Of a DNA stretch of 64,000 nt, positions 46,552-57,129 are shown piece by piece (position 1 is the first letter of the stretch; every line of letters starts with the position of its first letter). Made by a program: the position numbers and the translations under genes. Source of the stretch: Notamacropus eugenii (lineage: Eukaryota; Chordata; Mammalia; Diprotodontia; Macropodidae); contig NC_092875.1 of assembly GCF_028372415.1 (NCBI RefSeq), forward strand, positions 411,565,239-411,629,238, read 5' to 3'. The notes below the pieces were generated by a model that had not been told where the DNA came from, searched no databases, and was given only the letters and a program-made list of their open reading frames with translations.

Positions 46552-48960
46552 TTTTTCTTTGAACTCCTTGGGATACAGACCTAGTAGAGGTATTTCTGAA
46601 TCAAAGGGTATGCACAATTCTACAGTACTTTGGTCAAATTTCCCTCTCCAGAATGGTTAGATCAGTTCACAACCCCACAAACAGTGGGGTATTGGTGTTC
46701 CTATTTTTCTAGATCCCCTGCAATATTCATCATTTTCCTTTTCTGTCATATTAACCAATCTGATAGGCATGAGGTGGTACCTCAGAATTGTTTCAATTTG
46801 TATTTCTCTCATCAATAGTGATTTAGATAATTTTTTCTATGACTACAGATAACTTTGATTTCTTCTTCTGAAATCTGCCTCTTCATATCTTTTGATTTGA
46901 CTCAGTTCTCTATATGTTTCAGAAATGAGGCCTTTATTATAGAAATGTGGTGCAATTTTTCTCCAGTTTCTTGCTTTCCTCCTAATATTGACTATATTGG
47001 TTGTATTTGTTTCAACACTTTTTAATCTGATACAATAAAAATTACCCATTTTCATCCTATAATATCCCCAATTTTATTTGATCATAAATTCTTCCTTTAT
47101 CTATAAGTTTGACAGGTAAAATATTCTATGATCCCTTAATTTGCTTATCCTATCACCCTTTATGTATAAATAATGTGTCCATTTTGACCTTATGTTAGTA
47201 TAGAATATGAGATGTTGGCTATATTCAGTTTCTGCCAAACTGATTTCTGATTTTCCCAGCAGTTTTTGTTAAATAGTAATTTCTTGTTTCCAAATATTGG
47301 ATCTTTGAGCTTCTCAAACAATAGATTATTATGGTCATGTACTGCTGTGTACTGTGTACATAATCTATTCCACCAATCCACCACTTTATTTCTTAGCCAA
47401 TACCAAATTGTGCTGGTGATTACCAGTTTGTAATATAGTTTGAGACCTGGTACTACAAAGCTACCTTCTTTCATATTATTGTTTTTATTGATTCCCTTAA
47501 CATTCTTGACCTTTTATTCTTCTAGATGAATTGCTATTTTTTTTTACGTCTATAAAATATTTTGCTAAATTTATTGTTGTGGCATATATACATAAATCAA
47601 GTTAGAATGATCAGTTTTATGATATTTGCTTGACATATTCAGGAACAATAACTCTTTAGTATCTCTCCAATTACTTGGATCTGACTTTATTTGTTTGAAA
47701 GGTGTATTGTAGATGTGTTCATATAGTTCCTGAGTTTGTCTTGGCAAGTAGACTCCCAAGTATTTAATATTAACCTATAGCTGTTTAAATGGAATTTCTC
47801 TTTCTGTTTCTTCCTGCTGGACTTTGTTAGGCAATATATAGACATGCTGATGTTTTATGTGGGTTTATTTTTTATCCCACAATTTTGCTGAAGTTGTTAA
47901 TTATTTCAACTGGTTTTTAGTTGATTCTCTAAGTATACCACCAAGTCATCTGAAAAGAGAGATGGTTATGTTTTCTCATTGTTTATTCACATTTCTTCAA
48001 TTTATTTTTTCTTCTTTTATTGCTGTAGCTACCAATTCCAGAACAATATTAAATAATAGTAGTGATAATGAGAATCCTTGCTTCACCCCTAATCCTATTG
48101 GAAAGCCCTCTGGCATATTATACCCATTACAGATAATTCTTGCTAATGGTTAGCTACTTATCATTTTAAGAAAAAGTAAACTTAATCCGTGTTTTCTATT
48201 GTTTTATTTAATTGGAATGAAGGTTGTATTTAGACAAAAGTTTTTTCTTCACCTATTGAGAAAATCAAATTACTTTTGTTGTTTTTTGTAATTGATGTGG
48301 TCAATTACCCTGATAGTTTTCCTGGTATTGAATCAGCCCTGCATTCCTGGAATAAATCCCACTGGGTCATATTGTATGATCTTTATGATATATTGCTATA
48401 ATCTCCCTGTTAGCATTTTTGATATTAGTTTGCATTGATTTTCATTAAGGAAATTGTTTTATAGTTTTCTTTCTCTGATTTTTTTCTCCCTGGTTTAGGT
48501 ACCAGCACATATATATAGGGAATTTGGTAGAACTCCTGCTTTGCCTATTTGTCCAAAAAATTTACATTGTATTGGAAATACTTGTTCCTTAAGTGTTTAG
48601 TAGAATTCATTTGTAAATCCATCTGGTCCTGTTCATTTTTTCTTAGGGTGCTTATTTATGGCTTGTTTCATAATATGGCTTATTTTTCACATTAGGATTT
48701 CTCCAGTGAGTTAGATTGTTGAGATAACCAAAAATGTTGTACTTCCTTTGTGAATGTATATACTAGTTTTGAATTTAACTGCCTTATCTAGAAACTTCTA
48801 GGCTCTTGGGGGATCCCAAGACTTCTGAATCAAGAAATGTTAATTTTGGATGACTTCCATTAAAAATCCAGTGTTAATTTGTAATTTGCCACGAAACTCT
48901 TTTCTCGACATAGGTATAATTCCTAGGTTTATTTGTTTGAGAATCTTTTCTTGATTTTTA

Positions 48961-50689
48961 ATTAGTCATTCTGCTTCTGTTTGTATATTGTATGAAATAT
49001 GAGACAATAGCACTTATACAATTCTCTTTCTTTGCCAAAAGTTTGCAGAGTCAATAAATCTTCCAAAATTTAGGAAAAAGTTACTTAATATAGCAAAAAA
49101 TCAAATTTTCATTAAAAAATAACTTGGTTAAACAGTTAACTAGGAAAGTAAAGGGCTATAATTGAGTGCAAAATGTCAAATAAAAAGTATATTCATTTAA
49201 AAAAAAAAGAAAATGAAGGACAAACACAACAAACATTTAATAATGTGGTCCAAAAATTGGTCAAGAATAAAGGTCAAATTCACTGTTCTGTAATTGGCAG
49301 AATCCTCCTTTTACCCTTTCTTTTTTTAAAACTAGAATACCAGTTACCTTTCTCTACTCTGGCTATATTTCTCCTATTCTCCAAATGTTAAAAAGATTTC
49401 CAATAGTCCATCAGTTTTATGTATCAGGGCTGTCAATAGACACACATATAGTTATTCCAGGCCCATGACTTGAAATCATAGAGAGTAATTGCCTTCTGAC
49501 AGTCTCCCCACTTACACTGATTTTTCACTCCTTGCTAATTAGTTTTGTTCTACCCTTCCCATTCCAAAGAAATCTTACTTGGCAAAGAAAACAGACATAA
49601 AATCATGGTTGAATGGTTGATCTTCTTCCCTTATTATCATATACATGAAAATCAACAGTAGTGTCACTCATTTTACCTTTCCCTGGCTTCTTACCTAGCT
49701 AAAAGCTAGCCAAATAAGGAAAACATTTTTTTTTTCCCTTTGGTTGTTTTTCTTGAGATTTTCTATGGGATTAAATACTTCTTGTACAATTCTTACAGAA
49801 CAATACTACTCTACTGAATTTGTTACCTTATTTATTTGTCTTTGTATCATCTATGTAAGCCTGTATAAAATTTTAGTTTGTTAGGAAGATTTCTTTATAT
49901 CTACATCATTAGGCAATTTTTCTTTTGCCTTTTCATCACAATTATTTTTGTGATATAATTTTTTGTGATATAATTTTGTGATATAATTTGATGACTGAGT
50001 TCTTTCCATCTCTTTGGGACTGACTTACCCTTCCAAATAAGAGGCCAGTAGATATTGTATATCTTTTCACTGAACCCTTGAACTCTCCTCTCAATGAATC
50101 TTCAAAATATTTCAGATATGCTCTTCCTCCCTATGTTCTATCATACAGTTTATAAACAAGTGATTATTTGCCCTAAGGTTCCAATCAATTCAAATTTATT
50201 CTCCAGGTTCTACTAATCAGGAAGAATCCAGTCCAGAAGAGAAATACCTCTTTTTACTTCCTACACTGTTTAAATATGATTTCTAAATAATATTTATGAA
50301 ATGTCCTCCCACAATTTTCAAGAAAAATTTAAGATTATATACTATTTCAAAATCTTTTCAAAACTCAGCTAGATTCTTGAGCATGTTATAATAAATTACA
50401 TGTCAAAATAGTTCATGATAACCAGTAAATAGTTATCAACTATGTATGATCCTTTCCTTTCATAGAACTACTATATACCTTCTTTTTTTCTATATTTACT
50501 AACAATGTATATATTACTAGAGTTAATTATTTTTTGAATATTTGATAGAATGCACTCAAATTCATCAGAGAATGCCTTCTCCCTGGACACTGGAAATTCA
50601 TTTATGCCTCATTCATATTTTTTTTTTTTTGAGATTGGGTTATGTAATTATCTTTCTTTTGTTGGAGTAGACAAGACAACAATAGAAAC
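48961..50689. other. Unassigned sequence, faint LINE-like resemblance
   Basis: No gene is supportable. A short 'aatgaaggacaaacacaaca' phrase at about 49211 matches the RTE-family tail. The stretch 49250-49400 faintly resembles antisense CR1-clade reverse transcriptase text, but frames are too broken to decide. A small tandem repeat is at 49946-49987. Confidence 0.35.
49946..49987. repeat. Three tandem copies of TTTTGTGATATAAT
   Basis: Three near-identical 14-base units, one spaced by a single T and one overlapping by a T. Likely a local slippage duplication. Confidence 0.9.
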
Positions 50690-50699
50690 AGACAAGATT

Positions 50700-51248
50700 G
50701 TGGTGGGTGGAACCAAGATGGTGGACCTGCTTGAGCTCTCCACTCAAACCCCTGCAAATACCTATAAAATATGGCTCTAAACAAATTCTAAACCTGCAGA
50801 ACCTACAAAATGATGCAGTGAAACAAATCACCAGCCCAAGACAGATATAGTTAATCTTTCACAATATTAGTATTATGGAAGTGTTTTGCGTAACTACACA
50901 TGTATATTGAATTGCCTGCCTTCTCAATGAAGGTGGGTGGAGAGGTAAGAAGGTAGACAATTTGGAATTCAAAATTTTAAAAATGAATGCTAGAAATTGT
51001 TTTTACATGCAACTGGGAAATAAGATCTATAGGCAATGGGGTATAGAAATCTATCTTGCCCTACAAAAATGTAAGGGAGAAGGGGATAAAGGAGGGGAGA
51101 TAAAACAGAGGACAGACTGGGGAAGGGGTAATCACAATGCATGCCATATTGGGGTGTGGGGATGGGAGAGATGGGGTGAAAATTTGGAACTTCAAATCTT
51201 GTGAAAATGAATGTTAAAACCAAAAATATATAAATTAATTATAAAAAT
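50700..51248 (+). mobile_element. Internally deleted L1 with target-site duplication
   Basis: The 5' end (gtgggtggaaccaagatggt, 'cttgagctctccactcaaac', 'caaatcaccagcccaagaca') matches the start of marsupial L1 5' UTRs. From about 50870 the text is L1 3' UTR ('ccttctcaatgaaggtgggt', 'aaataagatctataggcaat', 'gggtaatcacaatgcatgcc') ending in an A-rich tail. Both ORFs are missing. AGACAAGATT at 50690-50699 and AGATAAGATT at 51249-51258 flank it (9 of 10 identical). Confidence 0.75.
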
Positions 51249-51258
51249 AGATAAGATT

Positions 51259-52615
51259 AAATGAAATTAGCACTATACACATATATACACATACATATAT
51301 GCACACATAGGTATGTACATATGTGTGTTCAAATTCACAGCATCCCAATATTTAAATGAAAAGCTTACTATGTACCTACTGTTTTGTCTAAGAAACTGAA
51401 AATTTTTCATTATGTAGCCAAAATATTTCCATCTGAATTGGTTAATTGTTATTCATTCATTTAGAATTTGGGTAAACACTACTAATAGCAACAAAATTTA
51501 TATATTTTTTGTTTGATTAAGGTTTTTGTTGGTTGTTGTTTTTACTTGCATCAGGGCAGTTTTGTGTTCGGTTTTTGATAAACTGTTCCATGGGATGGTT
51601 TTATTTTGTTTTTGGTTTAGAGGTGTGATTTCTTCAGTATGAGACCTTTTTTATATGGAAATTCTCTATACTAATCCAAGTTTGAAATTTGTACATAATA
51701 TAGAGTTGTTGGTGCCTGGGGCACTAAAAGGTTAAGTAACTCCCCTAATTTCACATAGATAATGTATGCCAGAAGCAAGGAATGAACCCAGATATTCCCG
51801 ACTCCATGCCCCAGCTTTATATCCACTGTTATTCTGCATTTCATTTAAAGGTTAAATGCATCCCAATAGTTGAAAATATATTCCTTTTAATTGTTTATGA
51901 AAGTTTGGTTACTTTTTCAAAATGAGTCAGGAGGCTTAGTTGCTAAGGTGGAAATTCTGAGATTTGGTAGTAAGGCCATTTAGCAATTAACTGTGCCCTC
52001 AAAAATCTGAAATTTCTCTCAGGGTGGAAGAAGGATGGCCTTTGTTATTTTCAGGTAACTTCAAAATGGCAAAATATAGATTTTCACAAGCTTTCCCAAA
52101 GGCATAGAAAAAAAACAACTCTTTAGGCTCAGTGTTAGCATGGAAAATTTCAACTCAAAAGGATATATTATTGGGAAGTTATGAGTGAGTGAAACCTGAA
52201 TGTTACAGTGTTTGTAACCACAAGCTTTCTAATATATTGTAATATCCTGGGGGTTTTCCAGAGGACTTAAAGAAAGTAGAATGAAGTGCTTGAAGGGAAA
52301 TTTCACCTTTTATTCTATTACAAGATTTAAAACATCTCAAACCACTAACTTTATTCCCCAGCAGTTCCAAGCAGCCAGGTCTCTTAAAAAACTCTTTAAA
52401 AAGTAGTTGTAAAGCATACAGATGGTTGTGCTCTCTACTGGTCTTTTACTCTCTGGTCAAATCTGAACTGAACTGATTCTAAGTTTGTAATGCACACTTC
52501 CTAAGCTGTACTCTCCAAGTGTTTTAATGCATTATAAAACTTACCATAATGGACTATGTAATAAGATCTTGACTCCATAGAGTGTCTCTTACGAACAGAA
52601 TAGTTTGCACTTGGA
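51259..52615. other. Unassigned sequence with a MIR relic
   Basis: An (ATAC/CACA) tract lies at about 51278-51325. An antisense MIR at 51725-51845 reads 'aaggttaagtaactccccta', 'ggaatgaacccagatattcc'. The rest is unrecognised and no gene is seen. Confidence 0.45.
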
Positions 52616-52619
52616 CTAT

Positions 52620-52858
52620 AAGGAGCCCTCCTACTCTAGAATCATAGAGGCAGTGTGGTATAATGGAAAATGCACTGAGCTACAATTCAAGAGAGCTGAG
52701 CTCAAATCCCATCTCTGCCACCTAACTGTAGTAGTTTAACCTTATAAAATGGAATCCAATATAAAGGTGCAAGTCACTTAACTTTTCCAGTTTCCTGTTT
52801 TCTTCTCTGGATATGAAGATAATAATATTCACCCTACCTACTTCAGGAGGGTGCTGTC
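52620..52858 (+). mobile_element. MIR SINE with small internal insertion
   Basis: Sense MIR: 'aggcagtgtggtataatgga', 'agctgagctcaaatcccatc', tctgccacctaact, then about 45 extra bases, then 'gtgcaagtcacttaactttt', and 'atgaagataataatattcac' with cctacctacttcagg. Confidence 0.8.
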
Positions 52859-53057
52859 AGACTGAATTAATCAAGCAACAAAACAAAAATTATTTAGTAA
52901 GTACCTACTATGTGTCAGAAACTATGCCGGGACCTGTGTATGCAAAAACCAGAATATCCTCAAAGAGCTGACATCACGTCAGGGCATATAGTATACATAA
53001 AAATTAGATGTAAAGTATATGTAATATATCATGTATGTATGTATATATCTTATCAGA

Positions 53058-53300
53058 AAAGATGCTGTGCTCTGTGAACAAAGCAGAATTGAAGTAGCTC
53101 AAAAGAAATGCAAGATGCGCAAATTTAGAGAATCCATCTCAAATGATCACATGGACTATTTGTGTCTGACCTGTGGTAGCATATTCTAAGCTCATATTGG
53201 TCTGATCACCTACAGTGGAACACATTGTAACTTGACTCTAACATAGTGATTCATTTTAGTCCTCTTGGAGAATGAAGGACAACAACCAACAACTAACCAA
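53058..53300 (+). mobile_element. RTE-like LINE 3' end inserted in L2
   Basis: Sense copy of the same 3' end as at 510-730: 'aaatgcaagatgcgcaaatt', 'tgtgtctgacctgtggtagc', 'ttggtctgatcacctacagt', and the tail 'agtcctcttggagaatgaag', gacaacaacc. The C-x-x-C zinc-like coding stretch is decayed. Confidence 0.75.
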
Positions 53301-54306
53301 TGAATTAATGGAAAGTTGATATAATATAGATAAAAGGTAATTTGCATTGACGGCACTAACATCTGGAAAGGTCAGGAAGAGCTTCTTGTGGAAAGTAGAA
53401 CCTGAAGTTATCGTTCAAGGAAACTGAATTCTAAGATTCAAAGGAGGGGAGAAATGCATTTCTAGTGTGGGGGGGGTACAGTCTACACAAAGGCACAGTG
53501 ATGGAAAATAGGGCGTTATATGTGAGGAAACACAAGTCAATTTGCTAGAATAGAGAGTGTGTGAAAGGTGTGCAGTGTATTAAAAAAAAAGATACAACAT
53601 CAAGTGAAACTAGGTTGGGAAGGGCTTTAAATGTGAAACAAAGAAGCTTGTGTATGATCTGAGGGGTAATAGGGAGGTACTGCAATTTACTAAATTTGTA
53701 AGATGCTGTAAAACACGCTTCAGGAAATTCATTTTGGCAGCTGTGTGGAAGATGAATTGAAGAACAGAGACTTAAGGGAGAAGGATGGTTTAGGAGGCTA
53801 TTGCAATAGTTAAGGAGAAAAGTGATGAAGGCCTTAAGTAGGATAATTTTTGTGTGGGTAGAGAGAAGGGGATTCAACTAAGACATGTTGTGGAGATAGA
53901 AATAATAAGATTTGACAACTAATTATGTATGTGAAATGAGGGAAATTGAGGAATTGAGGATGACACCAAGTTCACAAGCGTGGGTGACTACAAAGATTTT
54001 ATTCCCTGAAGAGAAAGAGGACAATTTGAAAGAGTGGCTTTGGGGATGATAGATATTGACTTCTGTTTTAGGTGTGTTAAGTTTGAAGTGTCCACAGCAT
54101 ATCCATTTGGAAATGTTCAATAAAGAGTTGGTGATGTAAGACTAGAGTTCAGCATAGAAAATAGTAGTGGATATTTAGATCTGAAAAACATTTGAATAAA
54201 ATAATATATCTAGAAAATTGAAATGATGAGAACTAATGAGATCACCAAGAGAGTCAGTAGAGAAAAAAAGAGATAAATCAAGACAATGCTGTGGGGGATA
54301 CTTACA

Positions 54307-54549
54307 TTTTGTTGCTGTTAAGTTATTTCAATCTTTTCATAACCCCATTTGGGATTTTCTTGGCAAAGATACTGGAGTAGCTTGCCATTTCATTTTCCAG
54401 CTCATTTTACAGATGAGGAACTGAGATAAATAGAGTTAAGTGACTTACCATGGATCACACAAGTAGTGAGTCTCTGAAGCCAGATTTGAACTCAGATTTT
54501 TCTGACTCCAGGCTCATCATTCTATCTAATGTGCTATCTAACTGCCTGT
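54307..54549 (-). mobile_element. Marsupial CORE-SINE, antisense, in L2 with target-site duplication
   Basis: Antisense SINE: 'gttgctgttaagttatttca', 'cccatttgggattttcttgg', 'gccatttcattttccagctc', 'ttttacagatgaggaactga', 'gatttgaactcagatttttc' and ends 'gtgctatctaactgcc'. ATACTTACA (54298-54306) and ATACCTACA (54550-54558) flank it. Confidence 0.85.
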
Positions 54550-54640
54550 ATACCTACACTTAGGGAGCCATAGTAGGGATGATGATTCAACAAAGGAGCC
54601 TAAGACTGAATAGTCAAAGAGGTAGCATGTTTTCCTACAG

Positions 54641-55689
54641 TTCTTGTGTATGAAAGGGAATGCTCATGCAGTCCACATTGCCCAAGCTTAGCCTGGTGCA
54701 ACGAAATAGTCAGTCATTACTCCCAAAGAAATGTATTGATCAACAATCTGATTCAAGGCACAGATGCCATGCTTGTCAAGTCTTCAGTAACATAAAGCTT
54801 TGAGTGATAGTTGAGGAATTATATGCTGATGTGGCATTACAGAGTAGCATTGCCACTAGATCTAGGGTCAGAGGATCCAAATTCAGATCATTCCTCTGGT
54901 ATCTCCAATTTGGGTGACCTGAAATATGTCATTTAATCTCCAAGGATCTCAGGTTTCTCATCTGTAAAACAAAGAATTTGGATTAAATGGCTTTTGAGTT
55001 TGCTTCCAAGTTTAGATTTAAGAAAATTTGATACTTAGGAAAGAACAAAGGGAAAAAAATCAAATAAGATTAAACTCTATAGTAATGATTATGAAAGGTT
55101 CCTCAGATTAAAAACAGTAGCTTCATGAACATAGAATACAGGAACAGTAATTGGCCAAAGGAAAGCAAAAAAAGGATTTGTGACTTTTAGTGGACTGCAA
55201 CCTCAAAGTGAGTCAACAATGTCAGAGGACCTTCAAAAATCTGTCTATCCTAGACTGTACTGAGAAGCAAAATGTCCAGAAAAAGGAAAGGAATCACTTG
55301 GACTCTACTCTATCATTTTGGGGACACATCTGAATGAGTGTCACATTTTGGAAAGATATAGAAAAGTCGAATGATGCCAGGAAGAAAGAAAGGGAAGAGA
55401 AAGAAAATGAAGAGAAGGTAAGGGGAGGGTGGAGAAAGGAAGGGATTTAAAAGAAAAGAAGGAGATGAAACACTGGGAATCATATTTAAAAATTTTTATA
55501 AATAAACTTTTACAGATGCATTAAATTTCATTTTGAATAAATAAAATGTCCCATTTTAAAGAAGAATTCATTTAAACCCTTAAAAAAAATTAAAGGGTGA
55601 CCCTTTAACATTACCCAACATTCAATGCCTCTTATAAGACATAGAATCCTTGCACTATATCCTGATTGTCCCAGGGCTCAGATGGGAGA
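54641..55689. other. Unassigned sequence with a MIR relic
   Basis: A sense MIR-type relic at 54840-55015 reads 'ggtcagaggatccaaattca', 'gtttctcatctgtaaaacaa', 'gaatttggattaaatggctt'. A purine-rich tract lies at about 55375-55470. No gene before the NUTF2 retrocopy. Confidence 0.45.
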
Positions 55690-57000
55690 GGGAAGGTGGG
55701 GTGGCGGGGAGACAGTCAGTCTAGGACAGAGTTCGGATGCCGCCACCGCCATTGCCATCGTGCCCAGTCTGTTTCTGCTGCTGGGTGAGGATCCAGAATG
55801 GGAGACAAGCCGATTTGGGGGCACATTGGATCCAGCTTTGTGCAACATTACTACCAGTTATTTGACAATGACATAAGTCAGTTAGGAGCAATGTATATTG
55901 ATGCATCTTTCCTTACATGGGAAGGACAGCAATTCCAAGGCAAAGCTGCCATGGGGGAGAAATTGTCTAGTCTTCCATTTCAGAAAATACAGCACAGCAT
56001 CACAGCTCAGGACCACCAGCCCACCCCTGACAGCTGTATACTCAGTATGGTGGTGGGGCAGCTAAAGGCTGATGAAAACCCCATCATGGGATTCCACCGG
56101 ATATTTCTACTAAAGAATGCCAATGATGCTTGGGTGTGCCCCAATGACATGTTCAGGTTAGCTCTGCGCAACTTCGGCTAAGCCTCCTCTTCCCAAGGCG
56201 CCCACGCTCTTTCCTTCTCTCTCCTCTCCCTGATATTATTCATACTTCCTCTCCCCACCCCCTCAGAACACTCGAAATATCAAACACAAGCCTCAAAAAA
56301 TTGAGAATTTTTTACTCAGGTTCTGCAAAAGCTCAACTTTTTTATTGATATTTTCGCTTTAACTTTTGACAACATGGAAACTTTCATTTCCTTTCCCATA
56401 ATGTGTATCTACATGCATAAAATATGAAATTCTATTTTATGAAGATTTTACGTCCATACTTTTCCTTTGCACTGGTAGATTTTTTTTTCTCACTCGTGTT
56501 CGCTGGCATCTGACGATCATCGAGGGCATCCTACGGCTCCATAGACTGGGCATGTGGCAGCCTCACAGACAGCTGTGACAGGACAGTAACACCGGCAGCC
56601 CCACACCTGAGCTCCAGAGACTTTGGGGGGAGAGGCACAGGAATGTCCTGTTTTTCATCCATCAACAGCGAGACTTTGAATGACAGCGTAAATCTTTAAA
56701 GTGTTAGTTTTCTTCCTTCCTCTTCCAAACTCTTTTCGAGGCAATGTGATAAAAAGACTACTACGTATATTTGGTTTAGGTTTTTATTTTATTACTATGG
56801 AGCTTCTGCACCGCTGGGAAGGCCTGCCGGATGTTGCCTGCCTGCCAGAGGTATTGCCTACCTGCCGTATGTTTCTGATTATTTCCGCACTTAATTTTGA
56901 AATCCGATTGCTCACTTTCGTTTCAAAAGATCTGTTCTTTCTAAAGAATATCTCAGGCATAATTTGAACAGAAACCCTCTCAGGCATAACTCTGTGCTAC
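55690..57000 (+). pseudogene. NUTF2: NUTF2 retrocopy, apparent mRNA-derived extent
   Basis: A block visibly richer in G+C and CpG than its surroundings encloses the 127-codon frame. The leader immediately before the ATG (gccgccaccgccattgccat and 'gtctgtttctgctgctgggt') looks like a GC-rich 5' UTR, and the trailer begins 'gcctcctcttcccaaggcgc'. No intron, no A-tail and no target-site duplication were identified, so both outer boundaries are estimates. The parental gene should be multi-exon elsewhere in the genome. An old or tail-less retrocopy is the simplest reading. Confidence 0.7.
55798..56181 (+). CDS. NUTF2: Nuclear transport factor 2 (NTF2) retrocopy, intact 127-aa frame
   Basis: NTF2 is a small homodimeric protein that carries RanGDP into the nucleus and binds FxFG nucleoporins. 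This frame starts MGDKPIW and ends [10 protein letters not shown], giving 127 residues, the full family length, with no stop or frameshift. Landmarks are kept: Trp7 and Trp41, Glu42 in [11 protein letters not shown], the central [11 protein letters not shown] and QPTPDSC blocks, Asp92 in QLKADE, and the C-terminal NDMFRLAL. Against the human protein as I recall it there are about 16 differences, including Asp94 to Asn, Glu8 to Gly, Thr115 to Pro and Cys38 to Phe. Asp92/Asp94 are part of the RanGDP contact, so Ran binding may be altered. It is intronless and has no recognised promoter. Because NTF2 is very conserved among mammals, so many replacements argue for relaxed constraint. It may be a pseudogene that has not yet acquired a stop, or a functional retrogene; expression is unknown. 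Confidence 0.85.
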   Translation: MGDKPIWGHIGSSFVQHYYQLFDNDISQLGAMYIDASFLTWEGQQFQGKAAMGEKLSSLPFQKIQHSITAQDHQPTPDSCILSMVVGQLKADENPIMGFHRIFLLKNANDAWVCPNDMFRLALRNFG

Positions 57001-57062
57001 CTAAAAGGTGAAATACCAAGGATGAGATAGAGTTGGATTTTCCTTTGCTTTTTCTTCTCCAG

Positions 57063-57129
57063 GAATGAAACCGTATCAAGAGGTGAATGACCTTAGGCAT
57101 CTTATTTCACATGATTACAAGGTCAATTT
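57063..57129 (+). other. Exon-like segment with strong splice signals
   Basis: A pyrimidine-rich run ending ttgctttttcttctccag (57045-57062) is an excellent 3' splice site. A GTAAGT donor begins at 57130. The 67-bp interval is closed in two frames and open in one, reading MKPYQEVNDLRHLISHDYKVN (21 residues split: MKPYQEVNDL then RHLISHDYKVN). I do not recognise this peptide. It could be a real internal exon, an exon of a noncoding transcript, or chance. Confidence 0.25.

Larger units (their letters stand above)
45181..48960 (-). mobile_element. L1 LINE, antisense: 3' UTR and ORF2 C-terminal half
   Basis: The 3' UTR is at 45181-45805 (antisense 'tacatgtgcagtcatgcaaa', 'atagcacaatagtattccat'). 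ORF2 follows from 46561 to about 48960. Minus-strand translations show LKLYYK, WYW and WNRL with LFNKNCWEN in 47190-47474, and NWRKIAPHFYNKGLI in 46843-47055. These correspond to the conserved C-terminal part of L1 ORF2 after the reverse transcriptase. Stops and shifts occur throughout and the 5' half is absent. A roughly 745-bp insertion interrupts it at 45806-46551. Confidence 0.85.
52860..54640 (-). mobile_element. L2 LINE, antisense, carrying two insertions
   Basis: The 3' tip is at 52866 ('attatttagtaagtacctac', atgtgtcagaaact). The body continues through 'gttgggaagggctttaaatg', 'attttggcagctgtgtggaa', 'aggaggctattgcaatagtt', 'gaggatgacaccaagttcac' and 'ttctgttttaggtgtgttaa'. It resumes after the SINE with 'cctacacttagggagccata'. 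On the minus strand 53545-53877 encodes an L2 ORF2 C-terminal remnant (LNYCNSLL and LQYLPITPQIIHKLL, then FTFKAL). RTE (53058-53300) and SINE (54307-54549) sequences are inserted in it. Confidence 0.8.

Noticed and set aside
47190..47474. 94-codon minus-strand frame
   Set aside because: Its LKLYYK and WNRL motifs identify it as L1 ORF2 remnant, recorded under the L1.
53545..53877. 110-codon minus-strand frame
   Set aside because: It is the decayed C-terminal ORF2 of an L2 element, not an independent gene; recorded under the L2.
56701..56967. 88-codon frame with hydrophobic N-terminus downstream of NUTF2
   Set aside because: It lies in the presumed 3' UTR of the retrocopy and matches no family I know.
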